Of a DNA stretch of 64,000 bases, positions 40,997-50,007 are shown in pieces. The stretch comes from Streptomyces sp. BK208 (GTDB lineage Bacteria; Actinomycetota; Actinomycetes; Streptomycetales; Streptomycetaceae). The position numbers were made by a program, and so were the translations under genes. Below the pieces are notes generated by a model. The model saw only the letters and a list, made by a program, of their open reading frames with translations. It had not been told where the DNA came from and did not search any database. The number at the start of each line of letters is the position of its first letter. Position 1 is the first letter of the stretch. The stretch covers positions 434,001-498,000 of the forward strand of contig NZ_SOAV01000005.1 of NCBI RefSeq assembly GCF_004364245.1, written 5' to 3'.

Positions 40997-41629
40997 ATGG
41001 AGTCCCAGGTGCGTGGCGGGACCAGATGGAAGCGGTTCGCCGTGGTGATGGTGCCCAGCGTGGCCGCCACGGCTGCGATAGGCGTCGCGCTCGCGCAGGG
41101 CGCTCTCGCCGCGTCGTTCAGCGTGTCGGGCCAGTCGTTCAAGGTGACGGCTGACCAGCTCGACGGCACCGGCTTTATGCAGTACGGCGCGATCGACTCG
41201 GGTTACACGCTGAAGGGCGAGAAGACGGCTCACCCCGTCGCGGTCTCGGCGTTCAAGTCCGCGTCGATCCAGAACATGTGCCAGTCCGTGGTCACCCCGG
41301 ACATCCCGCTGATCGGCTCCGTCAGCCTCATGCTGAAGGCGGGCGGCGGCGACAGGCCGGTCGAGGCCGACAACCTGTACATCGACGTCGAGGACCTCTC
41401 GGCCGATGCCACGTTCCGCGGCATCGACATCGGTGTGGCCGCCAAGGACGCCGACAAGGGTCCCGGCATCAAGAAGGGCGACACCACCAACCCGTACGGG
41501 TTCTCGCAGCAGGCCGACTCGGCCACGCTGAAGAACGTGAAGCAGACGGCGTGGGCCACCACTGCCGGAACCTTCAAGCTCAGCGGTCTGAAGATGTCGC
41601 TGTCCAAGGGTGTCAAGGAGTGCTACTAA
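40997..41629 (+). CDS. DUF6230 exported/membrane-anchored protein
   Basis: 210 aa. A basic N-terminus (RGGTRWKR) and one hydrophobic segment (about residues 15-37, ending ALA-ASF) act as signal peptide or anchor. The rest is a beta-rich extracytoplasmic domain with two Cys (NMCQSVV and the terminal KECY) that could pair. Older annotations call homologues cholesterol esterase-like, but no Ser-hydrolase motif is visible, so I do not support that. First gene of a three-gene operon; ribosome site AAGGAGG. Confidence 0.8.
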   Translation: MESQVRGGTRWKRFAVVMVPSVAATAAIGVALAQGALAASFSVSGQSFKVTADQLDGTGFMQYGAIDSGYTLKGEKTAHPVAVSAFKSASIQNMCQSVVTPDIPLIGSVSLMLKAGGGDRPVEADNLYIDVEDLSADATFRGIDIGVAAKDADKGPGIKKGDTTNPYGFSQQADSATLKNVKQTAWATTAGTFKLSGLKMSLSKGVKECY

Positions 41630-41746
41630 GCACTCCTTGACGGGCGGGGGAGCCGACGGCGCCCCCGCCCGTCCCCTCTCCGGCCGCGCCTTCACGCCCG
41701 GCCCACATCTCCACCACAGCAAAGCCGTACCAGGGAGCTGTTTTCC

Positions 41747-42400
41747 ATGAGCGCCGAGACTCCTGCCGCCGCCGGCCAGTTCACCCGCCGCAGGCTGCAG
41801 TTCCGCGCCTGGCGAGGCGCGCGGCCGTTCTGGGCCGGCCTGTTCGTCGCGCTCGGCGGACTCCCCATCGCCTACTTCCCGTACGCGAACCTCCAGATCG
41901 GTCACCTGACGCTGGCGATGTCCACCACCGCGGGCGCCGGGTCCCTGATCATCGGCGTGCTGCTGGTCGTCCTGGGCATCAGCCTGTGGTTCCAGAAGCA
42001 CGTCCGGGTGTTCGCGGGCGTCGCGGCGATCCTGCTGGCGCTGGTGTCCATCCCCGTGTCCAACCTCGGCGGCTTCCTCATCGGCTTCCTGCTCGCGCTG
42101 GTCGGCGGGGCCATGGCGGTCTCGTGGGTGCCGGGCGAACCGCCGCGGACCGAGCCGCCGCTGGAGGGCAAGGGGGCGGACGACGCGCCCCAGGGCGTGG
42201 TCCCCCGCGCCGCGGCCGACGACACCGCGTTCCCCGGCTTCCCGGGGTCCGGGAAGCACGCGGCCGACCCCACGGTGCCGGGGCCGCGCGGCGGGATGGA
42301 CGACGGGAAGCCCTCCCAGGCCTTCATGGCTCCGGGAGCGCACGATCTGTCAGGAACGAGCCCGGCCAACGGGGCGAACGGGAGGCACAGTGCCGGCTGA
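41747..42400 (+). CDS. DUF6114 integral membrane protein
   Basis: 217 aa. A basic N-terminus, then four membrane segments between about residues 25 and 130 (FWAGLFVALGGLPIAYF, LTLAMSTTAGAGSLIIGVLL, VFAGVAAILLALVSI and GGFLIGFLLALVGGAMAV), and a disordered Pro/Gly/Asp tail of about 85 residues. DUF6114 genes habitually sit next to DUF6230 genes in Streptomyces. This one overlaps the following secreted-protein gene by 11 bp. It may be the membrane platform for the two exported partners (inference). Confidence 0.82.
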   Translation: MSAETPAAAGQFTRRRLQFRAWRGARPFWAGLFVALGGLPIAYFPYANLQIGHLTLAMSTTAGAGSLIIGVLLVVLGISLWFQKHVRVFAGVAAILLALVSIPVSNLGGFLIGFLLALVGGAMAVSWVPGEPPRTEPPLEGKGADDAPQGVVPRAAADDTAFPGFPGSGKHAADPTVPGPRGGMDDGKPSQAFMAPGAHDLSGTSPANGANGRHSAG

Positions 42401-43793
42401 CGAGGTGACCCGCGGGACTGACGTGGAGTCGTCCCGTGTGAGAACCGGGCCGCGCCACGCGGCACCCAAGAAGCCGTTGTTCACCAGGTTCCACATGCCG
42501 GCCGGCAAGGCGATAGCCATCGCGGCGATGCCCACGGCCGTCCTCATGGGGATGGGGTTCACGCCGACGCTGGCCCTCGCCGACGGCAACGACGCGGCGC
42601 CGCCCTCCAACAGCCTGACGGCCGACGAGTACAAGGACTGCGTGGCGGCCCTGGAGGACGCCGAGAAGGACCCGTCCGAGTCGCCCACCCCCTCGCCTTC
42701 GGCGAGCGACGAGGCCGGCAAGGACGACGAGGCCAAGGACGACGCGAAGGAGCCCGACCCCTCGGCCACCACCGGGGACGCGGGCGAGGACGCCGGCACG
42801 GACCAGGACGACTCCTCTTCGCCGGATTCAGGTTCCGACGACAAGGGCGCCAAGGACGAGCAGGACGCCCCCGCCCCGAGCCCCTCCGCCTCGCAGAGCC
42901 AGGAGCCTTCCGGCTCGACCGCGACTCCGTCCCCCTCCGAGTCCGAGGAGAAGGGCGGGTTGCTGGACGGCCTCGGCGACGCCATCGAGGGCATCTTCAC
43001 CGGCGGCAAGAAGGCCGAGGACAGCCCGAGCCCGACGCCGACCCCCTCGGCGTCCGAGGGCGCGGACGACGCGGCCGGCGCGGTGAAGGACACGGCCGAC
43101 AAGGTCACCGGCACCGTCGAGGACACCGTCGAGGGTGCGACCGACGCGGCGTCGAAGGCGGCCGAGGACACCGGCGAGACGGTGGACAAGGCGGCCGAGG
43201 CGGCCAGGAAGGCGGCCGAGAAGGCCGAGGAGGACGCCGCGAAGGCGACGGACGAGGCCACCGCCACGCCCGGCCCCAGCGCCTCCGAGAGCGCCGACGA
43301 GGCCGGCAAGGGCACGGAGGACTGCCCGGTCGCCACCGACGACGAGGGCGGCGTCGACAACAAGGTGCCGCTGCCCGACGACCCCTGGTACCTCAACGCC
43401 AGTTCGCTGCTGCTGAAGGGCGCCTCCTACAAGGGCGTCGTCGAGGTGAAGACGGCCAACGGCACCACCAAGAAGGTGCTGAAGTACGTCATATCCAGCG
43501 GCACCGACATCGGCGACCTGCACCAGACGGTGAAGGACAAGCAGGCCGGCAAGACGTACCACGTGCAGGCGGCCGAGGGCTCCACGTCCACGATCCGCGA
43601 CGGCGAGACGGTGATGTACACCGAGAGCATCTCGGGCAACCTGCTCGGGCTGATCCCGATCACCTTCGACCCGGAGAACCCGCCGCCGCTGGACATCCCG
43701 CTGATCTACTTCACCAAGGTGACGGTCGTCCAGGCCGGACAGTTCGGCGGCACGCTCCACATCCCGGGGCTGCACCAGTACACGACCGACTGA
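42390..43793 (+). CDS. Exported acidic repeat protein of the DUF6230/6114 operon
   Basis: 467 aa from GTG 42390 with GGAGG upstream. A long basic N-terminus and hydrophobic segment (about residues 36-64, AIAIAAMPTAVLMGMGF ... ALA) direct export. Then come about 230 residues of Pro/Ser and Asp/Glu/Lys low complexity with a helical AEKAEEDAAKAT stretch. The C-terminal beta-rich domain of about 145 residues begins YLNASSLLLKGASYKG and ends HIPGLHQYTTD, and loosely resembles the DUF6230 domain. The middle looks like a wall-spanning spacer. Function unknown. Confidence 0.8.
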   Translation: MPADEVTRGTDVESSRVRTGPRHAAPKKPLFTRFHMPAGKAIAIAAMPTAVLMGMGFTPTLALADGNDAAPPSNSLTADEYKDCVAALEDAEKDPSESPTPSPSASDEAGKDDEAKDDAKEPDPSATTGDAGEDAGTDQDDSSSPDSGSDDKGAKDEQDAPAPSPSASQSQEPSGSTATPSPSESEEKGGLLDGLGDAIEGIFTGGKKAEDSPSPTPTPSASEGADDAAGAVKDTADKVTGTVEDTVEGATDAASKAAEDTGETVDKAAEAARKAAEKAEEDAAKATDEATATPGPSASESADEAGKGTEDCPVATDDEGGVDNKVPLPDDPWYLNASSLLLKGASYKGVVEVKTANGTTKKVLKYVISSGTDIGDLHQTVKDKQAGKTYHVQAAEGSTSTIRDGETVMYTESISGNLLGLIPITFDPENPPPLDIPLIYFTKVTVVQAGQFGGTLHIPGLHQYTTD

Positions 43794-43804
43794 CGCCTCC
43801 GTCC

Positions 43805-43886
43805 CCGGCCGGGCGCGCCCGGCCGGGAGCCGCACAACGCCCGAGGGCGCCCCCTGCGACACAGGGGGCGCCCTCGGGCGTTGTGC
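43805..43886. terminator. Strong bidirectional terminator
   Basis: A 22-bp perfect palindrome (43805-43826, core GGGCGCGCCC) is followed by a perfect 25-bp stem with arms 43832-43856 and 43862-43886 and a 5-nt loop (CGACA). It lies between the convergent DUF6230 operon and pyk. Such a long mismatch-free stem is exceptional and should stop transcription from both sides. Confidence 0.9.
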
Positions 43887-43910
43887 ACCGGCCCCGCGGG
43901 GCAGGTGGGG

Positions 43911-45341
43911 TCAGTGGCGCCGGGTCTCGCCCAGGTGGAGCACCCGCACCATGTTGGTGGTGCCGGGCACGCCGGGAGGCGAACCGGCGGTGATCACGAC
44001 GATGTCGCCGTCGTTGAACCGGCCGAGGCGGGCCGTCTCCTGGTCCACCAGGTCCACCATCTCGTCGGTGGAGTTCACGAACGGCACCACGTGCGGCTCC
44101 ACGCCCCAGCTGAGCGCCAGCTGGTTGCGGGTCGACTCGTCGGTGGTGAAGGCCAGGATCGGCTGGGCCGCGCGGTAGCGGGAGAGCCTGCGGGCGGTGT
44201 CGCCGGACTGGGTGAAGGCCACCAGGCCCTTGCCGCCCAGGAAGTCGGCGATCTCGGCGGCGGCACGGGCCACCGAACCGCCCTGCGTGCGCGGCTTCTT
44301 GCCCGGCACCAGCGGCTGCAGGCCCTTGGACAGCAGCTCCTGCTCGGCCGCCGTGACGATCTTCGACATCGTCTTGACGGTCTCGATCGGGTACGCGCCC
44401 ACGCTCGACTCCGCCGACAGCATGACCGCGTCGGCGCCGTCCAGGATCGCGTTGGCCACGTCGGAGGCCTCGGCGCGGGTCGGACGGGAGTTGGTGATCA
44501 TCGACTCCATCATCTGGGTCGCCACGATCACCGGCTTGGCGTTGCGCCGGCACAGCTCGATCAGGCGCTTCTGCACCATGGGGACCTTCTCGAGCGGGTA
44601 CTCGACGGCCAGGTCGCCGCGGGCGACCATGACGGCGTCGAAGGCCGCGACGACGTCCTCCATGTTCTCCACCGCCTGCGGCTTCTCCACCTTGGCGACG
44701 ACGGGGACGCGGCGGCCCTCCTCGTCCATCACGCGGTGGACGTCGGCCACGTCCTTGGCGTCCCGGACGAAGGAGAGGGCGACCAGGTCGCAGCCCATCC
44801 GCAGCGCGAACCGCAGGTCCTCGACGTCCTTCTCGCTCAGCGCGGGGACGTTGACCGCCGCGCCGGGCAGGTTGATGCCCTTGTGGTCGGAGATGACGCC
44901 GCCCTCGATGACGATCGTCTTCACCCGGGGGCCCTCGACCTCGGTGACCTTCAGCTCGACGTTGCCGTCGTTGATGAGCACCTGGTCGCCCTTGCCGACG
45001 TCACCGGGCAGGCCCTTGTACGTCGTGCCGCAGATCGTCCTGTCGCCCGGGACGTCCTCGGTGGTGATGGTGAACTCGTCACCGCGCACCAGCTCGACGG
45101 GGCCCTCCGCGAAGGTCTCCAGGCGGATCTTCGGGCCCTGCAGGTCGGCGAGGACACCGATGGCCCGGCCGGTCTCCTTGGCGGCGGCCCGCACCCGGTC
45201 GTAACGACCCTGGTGCTCGGCGTGGGTGCCGTGGCTGAAGTTGAAGCGGGCCACGTTCATGCCGGCTTCGATCAGCGAGACGAGCTGCTCGTGGGAGTCG
45301 ACCGCGGGGCCGAGAGTACAGACGATTTTGGAACGGCGCAT
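43911..45341 (-). CDS. pyk: Pyruvate kinase
   Basis: 476 aa. Converts phosphoenolpyruvate and ADP to pyruvate and ATP. Conserved motifs are intact: RRSKIVCTLGPA, ARFNFSHG, VAKVEKPQAVEN, MVARGDLAVEYP, VATQMMESM and the C-terminal allosteric domain (LAFTTDESTRNQLALSWG). The ATG at 45341 is used because AGGATGG lies 5 bp upstream. An ATG at 45350 would have no usable ribosome site. S. coelicolor has two pyruvate kinases and this position corresponds to pyk2 as I recall. It lies 74 bp downstream of ackA on the same strand, with a palindrome between. Confidence 0.96.
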   Translation of the reverse strand: MRRSKIVCTLGPAVDSHEQLVSLIEAGMNVARFNFSHGTHAEHQGRYDRVRAAAKETGRAIGVLADLQGPKIRLETFAEGPVELVRGDEFTITTEDVPGDRTICGTTYKGLPGDVGKGDQVLINDGNVELKVTEVEGPRVKTIVIEGGVISDHKGINLPGAAVNVPALSEKDVEDLRFALRMGCDLVALSFVRDAKDVADVHRVMDEEGRRVPVVAKVEKPQAVENMEDVVAAFDAVMVARGDLAVEYPLEKVPMVQKRLIELCRRNAKPVIVATQMMESMITNSRPTRAEASDVANAILDGADAVMLSAESSVGAYPIETVKTMSKIVTAAEQELLSKGLQPLVPGKKPRTQGGSVARAAAEIADFLGGKGLVAFTQSGDTARRLSRYRAAQPILAFTTDESTRNQLALSWGVEPHVVPFVNSTDEMVDLVDQETARLGRFNDGDIVVITAGSPPGVPGTTNMVRVLHLGETRRH

Positions 45342-45370
45342 GGGGGCCATCCTATCGGTTTGTTTCGGCG

Positions 45371-45382
45371 CGGAATATTCCG
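45371..45382. promoter_or_regulatory. CGGAATATTCCG palindrome in front of pyk
   Basis: Perfect 12-bp palindrome in the 74-bp ackA-pyk gap, in a locally A/T-rich stretch, with a further TTTTCCGCC half-site just upstream in the direction of pyk. It suggests a pyk-specific promoter/operator rather than simple read-through from pta-ackA. Confidence 0.5.
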
Positions 45383-45415
45383 TCTGGCGGAAAATACAAA
45401 AGGGCGGGATGCCGC

Positions 45416-46636
45416 TCAGGTGAGATCGGGATTCTCTGAATCAATTACCAGTGCGTAACTCTGCGCGGCGATCTCCATTTCCTCGTCCGTGGGCACCACC
45501 GCCACCGCCACCCGCGCGTCCGCGGGCGAGATCAGCCGGGCCGCGTCGCCGCGTACGGCGTTCAGCCCGCCGTCGACGGCCAGGCCGAGCCCTTCCAGTC
45601 CCGCCACGGCCGCCTCGCGCACCGGCGCCGAGTTCTCCCCGACCCCGGCCGTGAACGCCACGGCGTCCACCCGCCCGAGAACGGCGTAATAGGCGCCGAT
45701 GTACTTCTTGAGCCGGTGAATGTAGATGTCGAAGGCCAGCCGCGCCCGCTCGTCACCGGAGTCGACACGGCGGCGGATCTCCCGCATGTCGTTGTCGCCG
45801 CACAGTCCGATCAGACCGCTCCTCTTGTTGAGGAGAGTGTCGATCTCGTCGGCGGACATTTCACCAACGCGCATCAAATGGAAGATGACGGCCGGGTCCA
45901 TGTCTCCCGAGCGCGTACCCATCACGAGTCCCTCCAAAGGCGTCAGCCCCATGGAGGTGTCCACGCACCGGCCGCCCCGCACCGCCGAGGCGGACGCCCC
46001 GTTGCCCAGGTGCAGCACGATCACGTTGACGTCCTCGGGCGCCCGGCCCAGCAGCCGGGCGGTCTCGCGGGAGACGTACGCGTGCGAGGTGCCGTGGAAG
46101 CCGTAGCGCCGGATGCGGTGCGCGTCGGCGGTCTCGACGTCGATCGCGTAGCGGGCCGCGGACTCCGGCATCGTCGTGTGGAAGGCGGTGTCGAACACGG
46201 CGACCTGCGGCAGGTCCGGGCGCAGCGCCTGCGCGGTGCGGATGCCGGTGAGGTTGGCCGGGTTGTGCAGCGGGGCGACCGGGATGAGCCGCTCGATCTC
46301 GGCGAGCACGGTGTCGTCGATCACCGTCGGCTCGGTGAAGTGCTTCCCGCCGTGCACCACCCGGTGACCGATGGCGGCCAGCTCGGCGGAGTCCAGGCCG
46401 AGGCCGTCCTTGGCCAGCTCGGCCGCCACGGCCTTCAGCGCCGCCTCGTGATCGGGCACGGCCCCGTCCCACTCGCGGCTCTCGCCGCCGGCCGGGGTGT
46501 GCTTCAGACGCGAGGACGCCTCGCCGATCCGTTCGACGAGGCCCACGGCGAGGCGTTCCCCGTCGCGCATGTCGATCAGCTGGTACTTCACCGACGAGGA
46601 GCCGGAGTTCAGGACGAGGACACGGGTGCCGCTCAC
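45416..46636 (-). CDS. ackA: Acetate kinase
   Basis: 406 aa. Makes ATP and acetate from acetyl phosphate, or runs in reverse. ASKHA-fold motifs are all present: VLNSGSSSVKYQ, GHRVVHGG, FDTAFHTTMP, YGFHGTSHAYVS, HLGNGAS and FTAGVGEN. The GTG start at 46636 overlaps the pta stop as GTGA, so pta and ackA are translationally coupled in the order pta-ackA. Together with pfkA and pyk nearby, this locus controls acetyl-CoA overflow. Confidence 0.97.
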   Translation of the reverse strand: MSGTRVLVLNSGSSSVKYQLIDMRDGERLAVGLVERIGEASSRLKHTPAGGESREWDGAVPDHEAALKAVAAELAKDGLGLDSAELAAIGHRVVHGGKHFTEPTVIDDTVLAEIERLIPVAPLHNPANLTGIRTAQALRPDLPQVAVFDTAFHTTMPESAARYAIDVETADAHRIRRYGFHGTSHAYVSRETARLLGRAPEDVNVIVLHLGNGASASAVRGGRCVDTSMGLTPLEGLVMGTRSGDMDPAVIFHLMRVGEMSADEIDTLLNKRSGLIGLCGDNDMREIRRRVDSGDERARLAFDIYIHRLKKYIGAYYAVLGRVDAVAFTAGVGENSAPVREAAVAGLEGLGLAVDGGLNAVRGDAARLISPADARVAVAVVPTDEEMEIAAQSYALVIDSENPDLT

Positions 46637-48726
46637 AGGTCGGACGCCTTTTCGCTGGGGGACTGCTGGGCCTGGATCGCCGTGATGGCGACGGTGTTGA
46701 CGATGTCCTGCACGAGCGCGCCCCGGGACAGGTCGTTGACCGGCTTGCGCAGACCCTGGAGCACCGGGCCCACCGCGATGGCACCCGCCGAGCGCTGCAC
46801 CGCCTTGTAGGTGTTGTTGCCGGTGTTCAGGTCGGGGAAGATCAGCACGCTGGCCTGCCCGGCGACCGCCGAGCCGGGCAGCTTGGTGGCGGCCACCGAC
46901 GGTTCGACCGCCGCGTCGTACTGGATCGGCCCCTCGATGCTGAGGTCCGGGCGGCGCGAGCGGACCAGCTCGGTCGCCTCGCGCACCTTGTCGACGTCCG
47001 CGCCGGTGCCGGAGGTGCCGGTCGAGTACGACAGCATCGCGATCCGCGGCTCCACGCCGAAGCGCGCCGCCGTCGCCGCCGACTGGGTCGCGATGTCGGC
47101 GAGCTGCTCCGCGTCCGGGTCCGGGTTGACCGCGCAGTCGCCGTAGACCAGCACCTTGTCGGCCAGGCACATGAAGAAGACCGAGGAGACGATGGCCGCG
47201 TCCGGCTTGGTCTTGATGATCTCGAAGGCGGGCCGGATGGTCGCCGCCGTGGAGTGCACGGACCCCGAGACCATGCCGTCGGCGAACCCCTCCTGCACCA
47301 TCAGCGTGCCGAAGTAGTTCACGTCGCTGACCACGTCGTACGCCAGTTCCACGGTCACGCCCTTGTGGGCGCGCAGGGCGGCGTACTTCTCCGCGAAGGT
47401 GTCGCGCAGCTCGCTCGCCGCCGGATCGATCAGCTCGGCGCCGGCGAGGTCGATGCCCAGGTCGGCGGCCTTCTTGCGGATCTGCTCGGCCGGGCCCAGC
47501 AGTGTCAGCTCGCACACGCCGCGGCGCAGCAGCACCTCCGCGGCGTGCAGCACCCGCTCCTCGGTGCCCTCCGGCAGGACCACCCGGCGCAGGTCGGAGC
47601 GGGCCTGTTCGAGGAGCTTGTGCTCGAACATCATCGGCGTGACACGGTCGCTGCTGGGCGCCGAGACGCGCCGGTTCAGCTCGGCGGTGTCCACGTACCG
47701 CTCGAAGAGGCCGAGGGCCGTCTCCGCCTTGCGCGGGGTGGCCGCGCCCAGCTTGCCCTCCAGGGAGAACAGGCGCTCGGCGGTGGGGAAGCTGTTGCCG
47801 GTCACCGAGAGCACCGGCGTGCCGGGGGCCAGCCGGTCGGCGAGCTTGAGGATGCCCTCGCCCGGCACCTCGTCCAGGGTCAGCAGCACACCCGCTATCG
47901 GCGGGGTCCCGGCGCTGTGCGCGGCCAGCGTGCCGATCACCAGGTCGGCACGGTCGCCGGGCGTGATGACCAGGCAGCCCGGGGTCAGCGCGGCCAGCAG
48001 GTTGGGGAGCATGGCCCCGCCGAAGACGAAGTCCAGCGCGTCACGGGCCAGCCCGGAGTCGTCGCCGAGGACGATCTCGGCGCCCAGGGCGTGCGCGATC
48101 TGCGAGACCGTCGGCGCGGACAGGGCGGGCTCGTCCGGCACCACCCAGCACGGCACCGGCAGCCGGTGCGCGAGCCGCTCGGCGATCTCGTCCCGGTCCT
48201 CGCGCGCGACCCGGTTGGTCACCATGGCGAGGACGTCGCAGCCCAGGCCGTCGTAGGCGCGGAAGGCGTTGTGCGTCTCGGCCAGCACCGACTCGGCACT
48301 CTGCCTGCGGCCCCCGACCACGGGCAGGACCGACGCACCGAACTCGTTGGCCAGCCGCGCGTTCAGCGACAGCTCGTCCGGGAACTGGGTGTCGGCGTAG
48401 TCGGTGCCGAGGACGAGGACGACGTCGTAGTCCCGCGCCACCAGGTGGAACTTGTCGACCAGCGCGGAGACCAGCTCGTCCACGCCCTGCTCGGCCTGGA
48501 GCAGGGAGGCCTCCTGGTAGTCCATGCCGTAGAGCGTCGCCGGGTCCTGCGAGAGCCGGTAGCGGGCGCGCAGCAGCTCGAAGAGCCGGTCGGGCCCGTC
48601 GTGGACCAGAGGACGGAAGACGCCGACCCGGTCGACCTGCCGGGTCAGGAGCTCCATCACCCCCAGCTCGACGACCTGGCGGCCGTCGCCGCGGTCGATA
48701 CCGGTCACGTACACGCTGCGCGTCAC
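46633..48726 (-). CDS. pta: Phosphate acetyltransferase (long form)
   Basis: 697 aa, the long multidomain type. An N-terminal P-loop-like/BioD-related domain (TGIDRGDGRQ, residues 8-17; the loop lacks the classical GK[ST]), a DRTGG domain and a C-terminal catalytic PTA domain (about residues 375-690, with ARSDLRRVVLPEGTEERVL, YGDCAVNPDPDAEQLADIA and the ending VNTVAITAIQAQQ). It interconverts acetyl-CoA and acetyl phosphate. GTG start at 48726 with GGAGAG 6 bp upstream. It diverges from pfkA. Confidence 0.95.
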   Translation of the reverse strand: MTRSVYVTGIDRGDGRQVVELGVMELLTRQVDRVGVFRPLVHDGPDRLFELLRARYRLSQDPATLYGMDYQEASLLQAEQGVDELVSALVDKFHLVARDYDVVLVLGTDYADTQFPDELSLNARLANEFGASVLPVVGGRRQSAESVLAETHNAFRAYDGLGCDVLAMVTNRVAREDRDEIAERLAHRLPVPCWVVPDEPALSAPTVSQIAHALGAEIVLGDDSGLARDALDFVFGGAMLPNLLAALTPGCLVITPGDRADLVIGTLAAHSAGTPPIAGVLLTLDEVPGEGILKLADRLAPGTPVLSVTGNSFPTAERLFSLEGKLGAATPRKAETALGLFERYVDTAELNRRVSAPSSDRVTPMMFEHKLLEQARSDLRRVVLPEGTEERVLHAAEVLLRRGVCELTLLGPAEQIRKKAADLGIDLAGAELIDPAASELRDTFAEKYAALRAHKGVTVELAYDVVSDVNYFGTLMVQEGFADGMVSGSVHSTAATIRPAFEIIKTKPDAAIVSSVFFMCLADKVLVYGDCAVNPDPDAEQLADIATQSAATAARFGVEPRIAMLSYSTGTSGTGADVDKVREATELVRSRRPDLSIEGPIQYDAAVEPSVAATKLPGSAVAGQASVLIFPDLNTGNNTYKAVQRSAGAIAVGPVLQGLRKPVNDLSRGALVQDIVNTVAITAIQAQQSPSEKASDL

Positions 48727-48761
48727 GCGTGCTCTCCGTTTCGTTCGGTCCGTCGTGCTGA

Positions 48762-48809
48762 GCGTTTGTCGGGGTGGGCGTTTGCCGCGGTGGGCGTTTT
48801 GTCGGGGGG
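48762..48809. repeat. Three 16-bp iterons between pta and pfkA
   Basis: Three consecutive 16-nt units, GCGTTTGTCGGGGTGG (48762), GCGTTTGCCGCGGTGG (48778) and GCGTTTTGTCGGGGGG (48794), in the 218-bp divergent region. They could be a regulator-binding array for one or both central-metabolism promoters, or slippage products. Confidence 0.75.
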
Positions 48810-48944
48810 TGCGGGACCCTCTTGACAGTACCTCCGGCCGCGGATAAGGCGCCCGTCAACGTCTGCCGTCGTCCATCGCCGTCCGGGCCGTGGAACAATT
48901 GGAGCGGCTCACCGGTGTCAACAGCGAGCAGGAGACACAGCACG

Positions 48945-49970
48945 ATGCGTATCGGAGTTCTCACCGCAGGCGGCGACTGCCCCGGCCTGAACGCAGTGAT
49001 CCGGTCGGTCGTGCACCGAGCGGTCGACAACTACGGCGACGAGGTCATCGGCTTCGAGGACGGCTACGCCGGGCTGCTGGACGGCCGTTACCGCACCCTC
49101 GATCTCAACGCGGTCAGCGGCATCCTCGCCCGCGGCGGCACCATCCTCGGCTCCTCCCGCCTGGAGCGCGACCGGCTCCGCGAGGCCTGCGAGAACGCCG
49201 GCGACATGATCCAGAACTTCGGCATCGACGCCCTGATCCCGATCGGCGGCGAGGGCACCCTCACGGCCGCCCGGATGCTGTCCGACGCGGGGCTCCCGGT
49301 CGTCGGTGTGCCGAAGACCATCGACAACGACATCTCCTCCACCGACCGCACCTTCGGTTTCGACACCGCCGTCGGCGTGGCCACGGAGGCGATGGACCGC
49401 CTCAAGACCACCGCCGAGTCCCACCAGCGCGTGATGGTCGTCGAGGTCATGGGCCGGCACGCCGGCTGGATCGCCCTGGAGTCCGGCATGGCCGCCGGCG
49501 CCCACGGCATCTGCCTGCCCGAGCGGCCCTTCGACCCCGCCGACCTGGTCAAGATGGTCGAGGAGCGCTTCGCGCGCGGCAAGAAGTTCGCCGTCGTCTG
49601 CGTCGCCGAGGGCGCCCACCCGGCGGAGGGCTCCATGGACTACGGCAAGGGCGCCATCGACAAGTTCGGTCACGAGCGCTTCCAGGGCATCGGCACCGCG
49701 CTCGCCTTCGAGCTGGAGCGCAGGCTCGGCAAGGAGGCCAAGCCGGTCATCCTGGGCCACGTCCAGCGCGGCGGCGTGCCCACCGCGTACGACAGGGTGC
49801 TCGCCACCCGCTTCGGCTGGCACGCGGTGGAGGCCGCGCACCGGGGCGACTTCGGCCGGATGACGGCGCTGCGCGGCACGGACGTCGTGATGGTGCCGCT
49901 GGCGGAGGCCGTCACCGAGCTGAAGACGGTGCCGAAGGACCGGATGGACGAGGCGGAGTCGGTCTTCTAG
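48945..49970 (+). CDS. pfkA: 6-phosphofructokinase (group III type)
   Basis: 341 aa. Phosphorylates fructose 6-phosphate. MRIGVLTAGGDCPGLNAVIR opens the ATP domain. The phosphoryl-donor loop is GGEGT (residues 101-105) with the Gly that accepts ATP rather than the Asp of PPi enzymes, while PKTIDND (123-129) carries the Lys typical of the PPi-like group. This mixed pattern is known from Streptomyces ATP-PFKs. MGRHAGWIA and GHVQRGG complete the site. ATG at 48945 with CAGGAGA upstream. Streptomyces has three pfkA copies and this position corresponds to pfkA2 as I recall. Confidence 0.95.
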   Translation: MRIGVLTAGGDCPGLNAVIRSVVHRAVDNYGDEVIGFEDGYAGLLDGRYRTLDLNAVSGILARGGTILGSSRLERDRLREACENAGDMIQNFGIDALIPIGGEGTLTAARMLSDAGLPVVGVPKTIDNDISSTDRTFGFDTAVGVATEAMDRLKTTAESHQRVMVVEVMGRHAGWIALESGMAAGAHGICLPERPFDPADLVKMVEERFARGKKFAVVCVAEGAHPAEGSMDYGKGAIDKFGHERFQGIGTALAFELERRLGKEAKPVILGHVQRGGVPTAYDRVLATRFGWHAVEAAHRGDFGRMTALRGTDVVMVPLAEAVTELKTVPKDRMDEAESVF

Positions 49971-50007
49971 ACACGGGCCGCCTTCCCGGCCGCCCGCCCG
50001 ACACCCC

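Noticed and set aside
40997..41629. Cholesterol esterase function for the DUF6230 protein
   Set aside because: No GxSxG or catalytic triad pattern. The name appears to be a historical annotation.
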